A stretch of 64,000 bases of DNA from Lolium rigidum (lineage: Eukaryota; Streptophyta; Magnoliopsida; Poales; Poaceae), in contig NC_061513.1 in NCBI RefSeq assembly GCF_022539505.1, forward strand, positions 183,612,017 through 183,676,016, in the 5' to 3' direction. This document shows positions 1 through 10,393 of the stretch, one piece after another. The notes beneath the pieces were generated by a model. It did not search any database and had not been told where the DNA came from. It saw nothing but the letters and a program-made list of their open reading frames with translations. Every line of letters starts with the position of its first letter. Within the stretch, counting starts at the first letter, position 1. Position numbers and translations under genes: made by a program.

Positions 1-823
1 GACAAAGTATGTAAGGCCCTGGAGCTTCGGGTTATTTCCGTGCAGCTCTGGACTAAATTTCCGTGTGAGGCCAGTAGTTACCCACCTGGAAAAAACCCTT
101 CTTGCGGTGCAGCCCTACTTGCACCGCCTCTCGGCAACCCCAACACCGAGGAAGGCAACACACATAAATGTCAGGTGCATCCATTTCATCACATTAAACA
201 AATTAGAACTACAATATAAACAAAAGATAATTTGAATCAACAATTTTATCCATAACTAGCAGAACATAGCTAATCCCCTTCTTCCCCGTCAACATGTGCA
301 AGGAGAACACCATCATCCTCATCGTCCAAGGGAGTTTGACCATCTTGGACCTAGCATTAACCTTGTGCTATGCCACTGGAAATATCAAAGATCGCCCCGA
401 GCCCCCCAAGAGTTTTCATAATCATGTCTTCCTTCGATGAGTGTTGTTATCGTTCAAAGGTTGGAACAATGTGTGGTGCGTCTTACAATAAGAATTCATA
501 AGGACGGGAGCAGTCATAATGTTGATAAGAGCTTGAATATAAGGAGCATAAGTTGGCACAAGCCTATCAATCATGACCAATTTCATCCTTATAAATATAA
601 TCGATGACATTGATCTTGGGTCGTTTCTTGTTCTGGTACATGAGGCTAGTGAGGGGGGCGTGAATCCTAGGAGAGTCCAAACTTAGTACCAATTGATTGT
701 CGATAAGGTTTGTGCATCCCGTAAAGAAAAAGATAAATTTTCGGTGTGGCAATGAATTCCCTTTCCTTTAGGATAACAAGTTGTGGGGGAAAGTCATGTT
801 CCTTTCGTCACCTTCATGAATAT
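1..823. other. Flanking sequence with no recognised gene
   Basis: I see no convincing coding exon, terminal repeat or known element in this stretch. The short open frames (for example minus 422-752) overlap each other and resemble no family I know. It is the left flank of the LINE target site. Confidence 0.5.
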
Positions 824-838
824 TAAGCCCACGGTTTT
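824..838. repeat. LINE target-site duplication, copy at the LINE 3' end
   Basis: TAAGCCCACGGTTTT is repeated exactly at 8220-8234. On the plus strand this copy runs into a run of T (835-842), which is the poly(A) tail of the minus-strand LINE. A 15-bp exact duplication is typical of target-primed reverse transcription. Confidence 0.9.
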
Positions 839-983
839 TTTTAAGATGAACCATAATATATTACACAAGCAAGCCGCCTCATTAAAAACCTTACATTCCC
901 TTAGGTACCCTGGTAAGGAAAAGAGTGCATCAGAAACTTGCTGCACCAAAGTCATAGAATGGTTACATCAGGGATCAGGAGAG

Positions 984-2415
984 CTACGTCCTAGAGGATA
1001 TCCTCCCACTAACACTACACTCCTCCTTGATCAGCTTCAACACATCCACAGGGGCCGACCCTGTGATAGACCCAGAAACCCCACTCTTACCTAGAATAGC
1101 TAAGCCGTGTGCCACCCTATTACACAAACGACAAACTTTATAAACCATGAAATTCTGTGTTCAAGAGTTCTTGGCCCTCCGAGTACACTAACCAGCTAGC
1201 AGAGCGATCCATCACCTTGCTATTCAAAACTTGTACAACTCTCGAGCAGTCCGTTTCCACCACCGTGGAAGTACAACAGTTGGGCTAGGAGGTTCAAGCC
1301 TTCAACACACGCGGTTGCTTCTGCCTCTTCCGCGCTGGAGCATCTGGCGAGGAACCTCCAAACTGATTGTATCGTACAACCTCTGTGGTCTCTTATAATG
1401 ATGTCGATACCTCCTTTCTTAGTAGTTGCATCCCAACCAGCGTCGACATTAGCCTTCAAGGAACCAATGTCTGGAGCCATCCATCGACAAACCGTCGACA
1501 GATCCGCAGAATTATTAGAGCTTGCATTTGACACTGGAAGCTTCCGTTTCAAATCCGATATTGCATGTGATGCAGAGTAAAGCTATCAAAGTAATTCCTC
1601 AAGTAAGGAATAGAGGCCGCCACCGAAGCCTTACTGTCCCCATGAACAATGTTGTTACGATGATGCCACGCACGCCAAAGAAGAAAAATAACTTGAGCTT
1701 GTGATTCTTGAGAGGATCTATTAAGTAGAGATAGGAGCCATTCGGTTCCTTTGCATAGGAAAGCCTCCTCCGGTGGCAATGACCAAAATTCCCACATTCC
1801 TTTCCGCAACGCCCGCGGTAATGTACATGTGATGAGAGCATGGTGTTCATCCTCAACTGCCATGCCACGGATCGTACACATTGGATCAACCTTAGCTATC
1901 TGATGGTGAAGGCCAGCACGCACCGCCAGGGTCGAAGTAGCTATCCTCCAAGCGAAAACATGAAGTTTATGTGGGACTTTAGCACGCCACACCAGGTTCC
2001 AAATACCACGATCGCCTTCAGACTCCGAGCTACTTTGGCCACCACTTAAGCTTTCAATTGCTGGTTGAAGACCTAAACGGTACGCTAATCTTACACTAAA
2101 AATTTTGTTCTTCTCTGGGGGCTAGGAAACAAAGTTATCACAAATCCTTTTTGGTAGCTTGATTGCCAGAATTGCATCAACATCAATGGACAAACAACAC
2201 TGTCTTACCAGACCTGCGTTCCAGGACCTTGTATAAGGGTCAATGAGATCTGCCACCCACCTCAATCTAGCATTACCTATTTTGCCATTCAGTTTGGGTT
2301 GATCTAGACGAGGTAACCAATTGTCCCTGAATATTCTCACACTTGTACCTGACCCAATGTGCCAGATTGCTCCTTTTTCTAACAATTCCAGACCATGTTC
2401 TATACCCGGGCACAC
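984..2415 (-). pseudogene. LINE ORF2, zf-RVT and RNase H domains (frameshifted)
   Basis: This is the C-terminal part of ORF2. The frame 2415-2122 has the region before the zf-RVT domain (IWHIGSGTSVRIFRDNWLP). The frame 1992-1549 is the zf-RVT domain (WRAKVPHKLHVFAWRI, then CTIRG and HALITC Cys/His positions, WHHRNNIVHGD). The frame 1552-1262 begins the RNase H domain (LKANVDAGWD with its catalytic Asp, then RCSSAEEAEATACVEGL with Glu). After a frameshift at about 1262 it continues as VETDCSRVVQVLNS, with further shifts and a stop codon at 984-986. At least four breaks make it non-functional as assembled. Confidence 0.8.
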
Positions 2416-2531
2416 AGGCTATCAGGAAATTGAATGAGCCGCCATGCTTGCCTTGCCAGCAGGGTTTGGTTGAAAACTCTCAAGTCTCGAAAGCCAATAC
2501 CACCCTGAGACTTTGGCCTTGTCATTTTCTC

Positions 2532-4025
2532 CTAGGACATCCAATGCATCTTCCTTTTATTTTCCTCATCACCCCACCAAAAATCTCTAATTATTTTTGC
2601 CAAATCATCTGTAACACCCATTGGAAATTTAAATACACCCATAGCATAAGTCATTCGGGACTGTAGGACTGATTTTATGAGTGTCTCCTTAGCACCACTA
2701 GACATGTACTTCTCGTTCCAATCACTTGCTCGTCGAGAGAACCTTCCTTTCATTGGTCTAAATTTACCCCCCTTCATACCTCCTTCAGGCACTGGTAGGC
2801 CAAGGTGCTTCTCCTCAAAGGCCTCGGTTTCATATTTTAAGATATTTTTAATATCAGCCTGTACCTCAGTATTGCACTGTTTGCCATATAGGATTGAGCA
2901 CTTCCCCAAACTCACCAATTGTCCCGTCCCTCGCTCATAATCATCAAGAATAGCTTTGATAGTATTAGTTTGTTCCACCGATCCTTCAAAGAAGAGAATA
3001 CAGTCATCCGCGAAAAGAAGGTGAGAGATCCCTGGCGCTCGACGACATATATATAGCTCCTTCATAGCACCAGACTGAATGTGCTTCTTCATCAAAGTAG
3101 AGAAACCATCAGCAACAAAAGGAAATAAGTATGGCGATAACGGATCACCTTGGCAAAGACCTCGCGTGGGAAGGAAGGAATCCAACATATTTCCGTTAAA
3201 GCGAACCGGGTAGCTTACAGTTGTGACACACATCATCACCCACTGTATCCATTAACTATGAAAGCCCATTTTCGCTAAAACCCCTTCCAAAAATCTCCAA
3301 ACAACGCGGTCATAAGCTTTGGCCATATCCAATTTATACGCACAAAATTTTGTTCTTGCCGCCAAACCAGACTGTATAGTATGAATGCACTCAAAGGCAA
3401 CCAGAGCGTTATCTGTGATCAACCTCCCTGGTACAAAGGCACTTTGCTCTGGAGCTATAATATCTTGAAGAAGAGGCCGAAGTCTATTAGCAAGACACTT
3501 TGAGACAACCTTGTAAATAACATTGCACAAGCTAATAGGTCTAAAATCCTTGAGGTCCTCCAGTTCCTTCTTCTTTGGGATCATTACAATAGATGTTTCA
3601 TTAACCTCAGCAGGCATTATCCCTGTATTAAAAAAGGTTTGCACCGCCTTAACCACTTCATCTCAAAACAGGCCCCAATTGCGCTGCAAAAAATATGTTG
3701 GAAAGCCATCTGGCCCAGGTGCCTTTAAGGGGCCAATTTGGAACAGCGCATCACTAATCTCCTCCTCTGAAAAGTGCTTACACAAGTCATCATTCATATG
3801 ATCATCGACACACTGTTGCACCTCCTGTATAATAATGTTTGGGTTGACATTGTCATCTCGGGTGTAGAGGTTCTGATAAAAAGATGTTGCCATCGATTCC
3901 GTATCTTTTTTATCGTGAGTGAATGAGCCATCCATCCGCCTCAGCCTACGAATTCTGTTTTCTGATTCCTTTTCGAAGCTTGTCGGTGAAAATATTTGGT
4001 GTTCATGTCCCCTTCCCCCAGCCAC
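2532..4025 (-). pseudogene. LINE ORF2, reverse transcriptase domain (frameshifted)
   Basis: Non-LTR reverse transcriptase copies the LINE RNA at the nicked target. Landmarks in order are the thumb-proximal start ISDALFQIGPLKAPGPDGFP, FRPISLCNVIYKV, SAFVPGRLITDNALVAFE, KLDMAKAYDRV (first catalytic Asp), GLCQGDPLSPYLF, and LLFADDCILFF with the catalytic FADD box. It is carried by consecutive frames 4025-3663, 3656-3252 and 3239-2532, with breaks at about 3660 (in-frame stop) and about 3250 (in-frame stop). Upstream, the frame 4570-3941 carries the linker between endonuclease and RT, also shifted. The catalytic residues remain, so the decay looks recent or partly artefactual. Confidence 0.85.
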
Positions 4026-4369
4026 GCCACTCTAGAGCGTTGCATCCAAGCAATTTCTTCTCGATACAAAAGCTCATCCATCTCTCGAGCTAACCTTGTA
4101 TTTTCAGCCTCACTGTCGCTGTTAGTACGAGATATAAGTTCTTCCATTAGCAGCCGCCTCTTCTCAATTTCCTTAGGCAAAGGTTTAATATTTTTAGTCT
4201 TCCACCTATATAAACTGGTCATCATCTCCTTTAGGGTATAGCTTATACCCCCCCAGATCCTGCATAGGAATACGCCTAGGCCACGCCTCCTCGACCGCCG
4301 GAGTGAGAGAGAGCTCCCGTTCCCAGTAGACCTCATATATGCGCATATATTTCCCCGGATTAAAATCAG

Positions 4370-5068
4370 CAGGTTCCTCTTCAGAGAGCGGCAAAGGGAG
4401 ATGATCTGATCTTGACGAAATAATGTGCCGTAATCTTGAATTTGGAAAGCACATCGACCACTCCGGGGATGCCACTGCTCGATCCAAACGAACCTTAACA
4501 TTCCTACCCCCTTTTTGCTTATTATCAAAGGTCCACGACGTGCCCATAAAGCCAATATCATGAAGGTCACAATCTGAAAGGGCTTCCCTAAAATCCGACA
4601 TCAAACGCTCTGACCTCTTCCTCCTCGAAAAGTGTTCCTCCTGCCACATAGCTTCGTTGAAGTCACCCATCATAAGCCAGGGCTCCGAAGATCTATTCTT
4701 CATTTTTCGGAGTTTAGTCCACATAGAATGACAGTCTGTAGGTTTTGGCTCGCCATAAACGAAAGTCACCCTCCACCTCCTAGCATACGTGTCACCACTC
4801 ACATGAACATCAATATGCCGATTACCAGGAGATCAATAGTAATCCCCTCCTGCCAGTATATAGCCAAACCTCCTCCTTTTCCATTACTCTTCACCTGATA
4901 GCATCCATCCATACCAAGCCTAAAGCGCAAATTCCTCATTCTTTCCTCACTCTGTCTAGTTTCACACAAAAAAATAATGCAGGGTTTATATGTCTTTATC
5001 AGACAATCAAGCTCTCTGACTGTCGCGGGTTGCCCTGCTCCCCGACAGTTCCAGCCAAGGATACACAT
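4370..5068 (-). pseudogene. LINE ORF2, endonuclease domain (frameshifted)
   Basis: This is the N-terminal AP-endonuclease-like domain of ORF2, which nicks the target DNA to start retrotransposition. Visible landmarks in order are WNCRGAG at the start, the catalytic-Glu block CETRQ, GGLAIYWQEG, then VYGEPKP, MGDFNEA, RLDRAVAS and the closing SRSDHLPL block with the catalytic Asp-His. The domain is split between two frames: 5068 to about 4830, then about 4830 to 4206. The frameshift lies between GITIDLL and DVHVSGDTYARR. As assembled it cannot give a full enzyme. Confidence 0.85.
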
Positions 5069-5192
5069 TAGGCCCGGCGGTCCTCCTCAAGGGAGGCCGC
5101 CGATGATGCCAATTGGTTTTCAGAGTTATTTTCCTTTCGTTGCTTCTTGTCCTTATTTTTTACATAAGCTGGAGGCAGCGGTGGTGTAGTAC

Positions 5193-5195
5193 TAA
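5193..5195. repeat. Harbinger target-site duplication TAA (left)
   Basis: TAA directly precedes the left terminal inverted repeat and is repeated at 6963-6965. A 3-bp TAA/TTA duplication is the signature of PIF/Harbinger insertion. Confidence 0.85.
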
Positions 5196-5552
5196 GAGCA
5201 TCTCCAGGAGCTCATCCAAATTTGGTCCTCTATATCTCCATATAGAGGATCATCTATAAAGATTCTTTTTTAGATGTCCCCAGTTTTCCAGCAGATCATC
5301 TATAATCAGGACATCTATATTCTCTCTCCTATATTTTAATATATCCTATAACTACTATTTAACAGATTTTTTCCAACGGCTCTATTTTTGAACAGTTAGA
5401 TTCCCAACGGCTATATTTCCAACGGCTATATTTTCAACGGCTATATTCCCAACAGCTATATTTTTGTATCTATATATACCACCATCTCCCAGCTCTCTCA
5501 CTACATTCCTGGTTGTAGCTTCTTTGCTCTTTATCCACTCTCTCACGATACA

Positions 5553-6281
5553 ATGAGCACCTCTTGGGATATGATGATGAATTCATCGTCGTCTTCATCA
5601 GGCGACGATGAACTTATTATGGCAGCAATCGCCGAGGAGGAAGAGCAGGGAAATGCCCGACGCCGTGGCGGTTCCAAGATTGGACGTCAGATAATCGACA
5701 GAGGAAGAGATGCCGGATTTGTTCTTCTCTGGGATGATTACTTCAAAACAAATCCTCGCTACCCCGAGCACTTATTTCGGCGAAGGTTTGTCATTAGAAC
5801 ACTACTCTGTGTTTGTATATTTTCAGTACCGTGTCTCATTTACCTTTTTTATGCACAGGTTTAGGATGTCCCGTAATTTATTTAACCGCATAGTTAGTGG
5901 TATACTTGAGCATGACTATGAGGGTTATTTTACGCAAACAAGAAATTCTCGCTGGAGCTCTAGGGTTGCATCCTCTGCAAAAGATGACCGCGGCAATGCG
6001 GATGTTATCTTATGGAATAGCTGCTGATTTAGCGGATGAGTACATCCGCTCAGCGGAATCCACAAATTTAGAGTCTTGCAAGAAATTTGTGATCAAAGTT
6101 TGCGAAGTATTTGGGGACAAGTACCTAAGATCTCCAAACGCAGAAGATACTGCAAGATTGCTTGCAATAGGGGAGGAAAGAGGATTCCCTGGTATGTTAG
6201 GGAGTATAGATTGCATGCATTGGGCTTGGAAAAATTGCCCAAAGAAATGGCATGGCATGTTTAAAGGCCATGTTAAAGGCT
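5553..6281 (+). pseudogene. Harbinger transposase (HARBI1-like nuclease), 5' half only
   Basis: This is the DDE nuclease of PIF/Harbinger transposons, which cuts the element ends. Exon 1 starts at the ATG at 5553 ([20 protein letters not shown]) and ends at 5785. A 73-bp GT-AG intron (5786-5858) follows, and exon 2 opens at 5859 with [12 protein letters not shown]. Downstream are MLSYGIAADLADEYIR, PNAEDTARLLAIGEERGFPG and MLGSIDCMHWAWKNCPKKW; the Asp of the SIDCMHW block is the first catalytic residue. The frame shifts near 5950, at a CTCGCTGG motif. The family match ends at about 6275 (MFKGH), after which GC-rich repeats replace the rest, including the second and third catalytic acids. TATA-like TATATATACC lies upstream at about 5469. 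Confidence 0.88.
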
Positions 6282-6830
6282 CCCATCGCCCACCATGGCG
6301 CCGGCTCCCATCGCCCCCTGCTCCCTACCACCATGGGGCCGGCTCCCATGCCCGCCGCCACCCCCAGCTCGGCCGCCCCCGTCGCCCCAGCTCGGCCGCC
6401 TCCATCGCCCCTTCTCGCCTGCGCCGCCCCGGCCCCTACATCCAGCGCCGCCGCCGTCCCCATCTCGCCTGCGCCGGCCCCATCTCGCCTGCGCCGCCGC
6501 CGTCCCCATCTCGGATGCGCCGCCGCCGTCCCCAGCTCGGCCGCCATCTCGCCTGCGCCGCCGCCGTCCCCAGCTCGGCCCCCATCTCGCCTGCGCCGCC
6601 GCCGTCCCCATCTCGCCTGCGCCGCCGTCCCCAGCCTAGCTACCGCGCGGCGATGGAAAACAAAAAAATACGGCGCGTACCTTCGGCGAGTCGCGGACAG
6701 GCGCCGGCGTCCTCCTCGTCGTCGCCTGCAGCTTCCGATTCGCGCGGGAGCCGGGCGGAATCGCGCGGGACGCGAGCGGAATCGCGCGGGCGAGTGAGCA
6801 ATGATCCCGGCTTCGTCACCCAGATGTGGA
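6270..6830. repeat. GC-rich tandem/low-complexity cargo in the Harbinger element
   Basis: Repeats built on CATCTCGCCTGCGCCG followed by CCGCCGTCCCC and CAGCTCGGCCGCC units fill this stretch. The long open frames on both strands here (Pro/Ser/Arg/Ala or Gly/Ala/Arg-rich) are products of the GC-rich repeats and are not supported as genes. The last part (about 6655-6830) is less repetitive and could be captured host DNA. Confidence 0.75.
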
Positions 6831-6962
6831 GGACGCACCCGAGACATGTATGGTCATGTATCGACCCATGTCCATATACATGTGCTGCTGGAGACGGTTT
6901 TTGGGGGTCTGTCCTCCATATTTGCTATACATGTCCATATAGATGAGCTCCTGGAGATGCTC

Positions 6963-6965
6963 TAA
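6963..6965. repeat. Harbinger target-site duplication TAA (right)
   Basis: Matches 5193-5195. Removing 5196-6965 rejoins LINE sequence on both sides. Confidence 0.85.
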
Positions 6966-7100
6966 GGCCTTCTCCAGCTCTCGTATCCATCTGCTCAGCT
7001 ACTTCATCAGCGTCAACTTCCGACAGGTCCAGTTGTTTTTGGGCACCTTTACCTGATTAATCAATGTCCGTTTCAAAAAGTTCGTCAGTAGGAACCGGCT

Positions 7101-8039
7101 TCAGAGGACTTGATGCCGTATCCTTAGTCTGATCTTCCTCCTCATCCAGTGATGCATCTTCCGACGTCCGCTTCCTGGCCGTACCGCATTAACCATAGCT
7201 CTGCCGGACCAACCACCACGAGACGCTGCCCGAGCACCCAACTGCCAACTCGCCACTAATGGTTGATTTGATCTGCGTGTCGCCAACATCCAAGAGCCAT
7301 ATTGAAGTTGTTTATCCTCCCAGACCCCATCTCCACACTCCTCATGATCGTGTCCAATCAAAACGCATCTTTTACAGAAGAAATGGACCTTTTCATATTT
7401 CACCGCTAGTCTTTTCCTACACTCTGGTAAGGTGAGAGAGACAAACCGAGGCAGCGGCTTAGATATTTGGACTCTAACCCTTATGCGAACATAATTCCCT
7501 TCAAAGAACAGCTTTGGAGTCATCTGGACTTCCTTCACATTCCCAATCCATCTAGCAAGATCATCCACCACCACCTGTTTCCTGTATAGTTCGGGTATGC
7601 CATGGATGTGTGCCCAAACGTGCATGCCTCCAAAGACCACCTCCGTCGGATCACCAAGTCCATCATAGTCCTCTACCAAAAGTCCCCAACCTCTGAAAGT
7701 CCAAGGTCCTTGATGAACTACCTTCTTCCAATCTGCGAGGCACTGCATCTGGAAGATGAATAGATTTTCCCCCGCCTCTCGACAGATCGGATCCCTAGCC
7801 AGGTTCCATATACTCTTCATCTTCGCAAACAGGGCTTCAGCACTAAAAGATCGATTAGTTTGCACCTTACCAATAGCTAACCATATCGCAAATTTCTGAA
7901 ACTCCTTTGCCGCCTCCACGCCAACGACCACGTCGTCAAGCTCGTCGTCGTTCAACTCCAGGTGACTGGGCAAGTCATCGATTCCCCCCTCCTGGCCATC
8001 CGAAGGACCAGCCGAAACACTCCTAATCACGTCCGCCAT
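7101..8039 (-). CDS. LINE ORF1 protein (DUF4283-like, CCHC zinc knuckle)
   Basis: This is the nucleic-acid-binding ORF1 protein of a plant L1-type LINE, which coats the element RNA. The frame is open from 8138; I prefer the in-frame ATG at 8039, whose product begins MADVIRSVSAG, because this acidic start is usual for the family and the upstream residues are low-complexity Arg/Pro/Ser. The N-terminal two thirds looks like DUF4283 (central segment with NLFIFQMQC, then GPWTFRGWGLLVEDYD). A zinc knuckle of type CX2CX4HX4C follows (CKRCVLIGHDHEEC). The last ~40 residues are Arg-rich and unlike the family, so a frameshift near the 3' end is likely. The gene lies just upstream of ORF2, from which it is now separated by the Harbinger insertion. 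Confidence 0.8.
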   Translation of the reverse strand: MADVIRSVSAGPSDGQEGGIDDLPSHLELNDDELDDVVVGVEAAKEFQKFAIWLAIGKVQTNRSFSAEALFAKMKSIWNLARDPICREAGENLFIFQMQCLADWKKVVHQGPWTFRGWGLLVEDYDGLGDPTEVVFGGMHVWAHIHGIPELYRKQVVVDDLARWIGNVKEVQMTPKLFFEGNYVRIRVRVQISKPLPRFVSLTLPECRKRLAVKYEKVHFFCKRCVLIGHDHEECGDGVWEDKQLQYGSWMLATRRSNQPLVASWQLGARAASRGGWSGRAMVNAVRPGSGRRKMHHWMRRKIRLRIRHQVL

Positions 8040-8219
8040 CTTGAGAGAACCAAACCATAGATCACCGCGAGCCACGCGCGGCGAGGCAGAAAGCACCCGC
8101 GGCGGAGCTGGGAGGGATCGGGCGCGAAGAGATCTCACGAGGGCGACGTCGCCGCATCCGGAGCACTAAACCCTAAACGAGAGGGTAAATACTATATTCT
8201 TCAGTTCCCAATCAACAAA

Positions 8220-8234
8220 TAAGCCCACGGTTTT
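8220..8234. repeat. LINE target-site duplication, copy at the LINE 5' end
   Basis: Exact second copy of the 15-bp sequence at 824-838, directly following the LINE 5' leader (on the minus strand the LINE begins at 8219). Confidence 0.9.
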
Positions 8235-8378
8235 CATGCATATATAATTTTAAAAATAGCGCAAAGCACATGCATCCTTCAGACTTTCACCATGGTTTGC
8301 TACATTAGACCCAATATCTCTGTTGGCAGTGCGTACTTTGTTTGTTAGTGTCCTCGGTTAGTGGCAAAGACGAGGAGA

Positions 8379-8557
8379 TTTCACTTCTTAGTCCTCTGCA
8401 TCCCCCAAAAGACGCACATAACCATTAAGCATGAGTATTAAGATTTTGAATCTTTGTGAGGATTAAAGCATAGTTCTCAAGATAAATTGCATGATTACCA
8501 GGTTTAGTCTGGGCCACAAGTATAAATAGGAACCTAAATTCGCGTCCGTGAGAATTT
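8379..8557. repeat. Diverged tandem unit, copy 1 (TATA-bearing)
   Basis: About 175 bp that recurs at 8633-8806. Shared blocks include CCTCTGCATC, CACA.AACCATTAA.CATGAGTA, AATCATAGTTC-like text and the closing TATAAATAGGAACCTAAATTCG. The copies are clearly diverged (many substitutions and small indels). Confidence 0.7.
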
Positions 8558-8632
8558 AAACTCAAATTTTAGGTTTGTGCATCCGATCCCCCAATCAGTT
8601 GAGTTAGGCTCACTTCCCAAAAAAATGGAGAG

Positions 8633-8806
8633 AATTTCACGTCCAAGCCTCTGCATCAAGTATGGATGCACACAACCATTAAACATGAGTACTAGGATTT
8701 TTTAATCTTGATGAACATTAAATCATAGTTCACAAAATAACTTGCATGAGTACCAGGTCTAGTCTAGGACTCAAAGTATAAATAGGAACCTAAATTCGTG
8801 TATGTG
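8633..8806. repeat. Diverged tandem unit, copy 2 (TATA-bearing)
   Basis: Second copy of the unit at 8379-8557, about 252 bp downstream. It again ends in AAGTATAAATAGGAACC. The retroelement relic starts directly after it. Confidence 0.7.
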
Positions 8807-9670
8807 ATGATTTCCGAAGAGATCGTGTTGGGCCCAACTTACAGCTTCGAACGTATTGCTAAATCGCTTGGCTTCCATCCAATTGTCAAATGGGACGGAC
8901 GAGTCCCGTTGGAATCTGACAGAGAATGGAAAATTCACAGTAGATTCTACTTTAGAGCGTTGATCCAACCTTTAGAGCCGGTAGCTAATATTAAGAAAAT
9001 CTAGAAAATGAAGATATCATTGAAAACGATGGTTTTGCATGGTATCTTCATCGCGAGAGTGATTCTTAATAAGGATAATCTTGCAACGCCTAATTGGCAG
9101 GGAAGTAAGAACTGCGCTTTTTATCATCATGATGAGATAATAAAACACTTATTTTTCAAATACCATTTCGCTAGGTTTATGTGGTTAATCATCCAAATAG
9201 GTTCTACCTTATACCCGTCACGGAGTGTTGCCAATATTTTTGGCAATTGGCTTAATGGGGTGGATCATAGATTTAAAGTACTTATTAGGTTGGCCATTAT
9301 TTGGTCGCTATGACTATGTAGAAATCATAAGTGTTTGATAATAAAAAAATTCTATTATGCAAGTTATCTATCGGTGTAGTATTTTGATCTGTACATGGAC
9401 ATCTCTTCAGCGTATGGATAATCACGACCTCTTGTATATGTCTCTACACAGTTGGAAGACACGGCGAAACATTTTATTATCCAACATGGGTGGCAGATTG
9501 GTCCTTAGCCATCTTACGAGTTGATGCAGCTTCATGTCGTTTATTGTCTCGGACATTCTATTTAGTATTTGATTATGATTGGTGTGCGGCTATATGCATC
9601 CTAGCTACGGAGAGGCTATGTGTAATACTTAAATCATTTAAGTAATAAAGCGGTCACTATCGAGAAAAAA
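8807..9670 (+). pseudogene. zf-RVT retrotransposon relic (non-LTR RT C-terminal part)
   Basis: Translation gives pieces typical of the zf-RVT region of grass non-LTR elements: YFRALIQPLEPVANIKKI, stop, KMKISLKT, then TKDNLA-like LNKDNLATPNWQGSKNCAFY, EIIKHLFFKYHFARFMW, SVANIFGNWLNGVDHRFK and IIWSL, followed at about 9460 by LEDTAKHFIIQHGWQIGP. There is a stop codon at 9001 (Trp to stop between I and KMK), another after 9310, and frame changes. The Cys/His positions of the domain are partly lost (a C to Y change in KYHFAR). No terminal repeats were found. It looks like the 3' remnant of an old insertion, unrelated to the LINE at 839-8219. Confidence 0.7.
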
Positions 9671-10030
9671 ATTGTGCGGAGAAGGTAGGGGAGGAAGCAA
9701 TGGCTAGGGTTCCTCTCGTGCCACCCTAGAGGAACTCCTCCCAGCACCATAGATACGCATATACATAATACATATGCTGCAAAGATCGCATGTGCGACCA
9801 CGTACCACATGTCATTGACAAGTTGGACAACACTTTGCCATCACAATTGCTGTATTTTCAACGGATCGATCTTAAGTTGCAAGTTTCTACACGTGGATAT
9901 TTGTCTCCATTAGAAAATAAATAACGAAGTGTGTACTCGAACTTCTCCAAGACTACTAATTATAAAAAGGTTTAATCGAGGCTGGTCAAATGAATATTAC
10001 TAGATATCTCGTCATCTATTTCCCATAACT
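9671..10030. other. Intergenic, nothing recognised
   Basis: No coding exon or element end is visible. The DNA is AT-rich and single-copy in appearance. Confidence 0.5.
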
Positions 10031-10036
10031 ATATCT

Positions 10037-10115
10037 GGTGGTGCATCAAGTCATTGTCTCATTGATCTGAAAGATCAACGGTGCGTGCATATGTGAGCAC
10101 ATCTTCTGCGAAGAG
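10037..10115. repeat. Direct repeat copy 1 (about 75 bp)
   Basis: Begins GGTGGTGCATCAAGTCATTG and recurs at 10146-10216 with an 8-bp deletion (TCTCATTG) and about two substitutions. It contains an inner inverted repeat TTGATCTGAAAGATCAA. Confidence 0.8.
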
Positions 10116-10145
10116 TTGCAACAGAGGAAAATATTACACTTCCCA

Positions 10146-10216
10146 GGTGGTGCATCAAGTCATTGATCTGAAAGATCAACGGTGCGTGCATATGTGAACA
10201 CATCTTGTGCGAAGAG
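10146..10216. repeat. Direct repeat copy 2
   Basis: Second copy of 10037-10115, with a start-to-start distance of about 109 bp. The local duplication looks recent. Confidence 0.8.
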
Positions 10217-10393
10217 GAGAAAATAAAAAGTGTGTGCGAGAAAGAGAGAAGGTGATCAGGAAGCATCAGAATATATATCATGGTACTCTTTGATCTTAGA
10301 ATGCACTGGTTTAGGTTGGTTGGCCTTGGACTTGCTAGTAAGTTGCTTACCCTAGACAAAGGCAGCCCAGTTGGTCTCGCAATGTCTCTGCCG

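Larger units (their letters stand above)
5196..6962 (+). mobile_element. PIF/Harbinger element with truncated transposase and GC-rich cargo
   Basis: Perfect 21-bp terminal inverted repeats (5196-5216 and 6942-6962, beginning GAGCATCTCCAGGAGCTC) and a TAA duplication on both sides define the element exactly. It holds the 5' half of a Harbinger transposase gene (5553 to about 6281), then about 560 bp of GC-rich repetitive DNA (6270-6830) in place of the catalytic C-terminal half, then about 110 bp of AT-richer terminal DNA. It sits inside the LINE between ORF1 and ORF2 and is therefore younger than that LINE copy. It would need a transposase supplied by another element. Confidence 0.93.
839..8219 (-). 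mobile_element. L1-type LINE, near full length, interrupted by a Harbinger element
   Basis: Read on the minus strand the order is a short 5' leader, ORF1 (DUF4283-like plus zinc knuckle), ORF2 (endonuclease, reverse transcriptase, zf-RVT, RNase H), a 3' UTR and a short A tail. Both ends are set by the exact 15-bp duplication at 824-838 and 8220-8234. Without the 1.77-kb Harbinger insert (5196-6962) and its 3-bp target duplication the element is about 5.6 kb, a normal size for a grass L1-clade LINE. ORF2 has several frameshifts and is not functional as assembled; ORF1 is largely open. Named parts are listed separately. Confidence 0.9.

Noticed and set aside
6197..6847. Overlapping long open frames on both strands in the GC-rich Harbinger cargo
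   Set aside because: Pro/Ala/Arg-rich or Gly/Ala-rich products of repeated GC-rich units, open in several frames at once; no domain.
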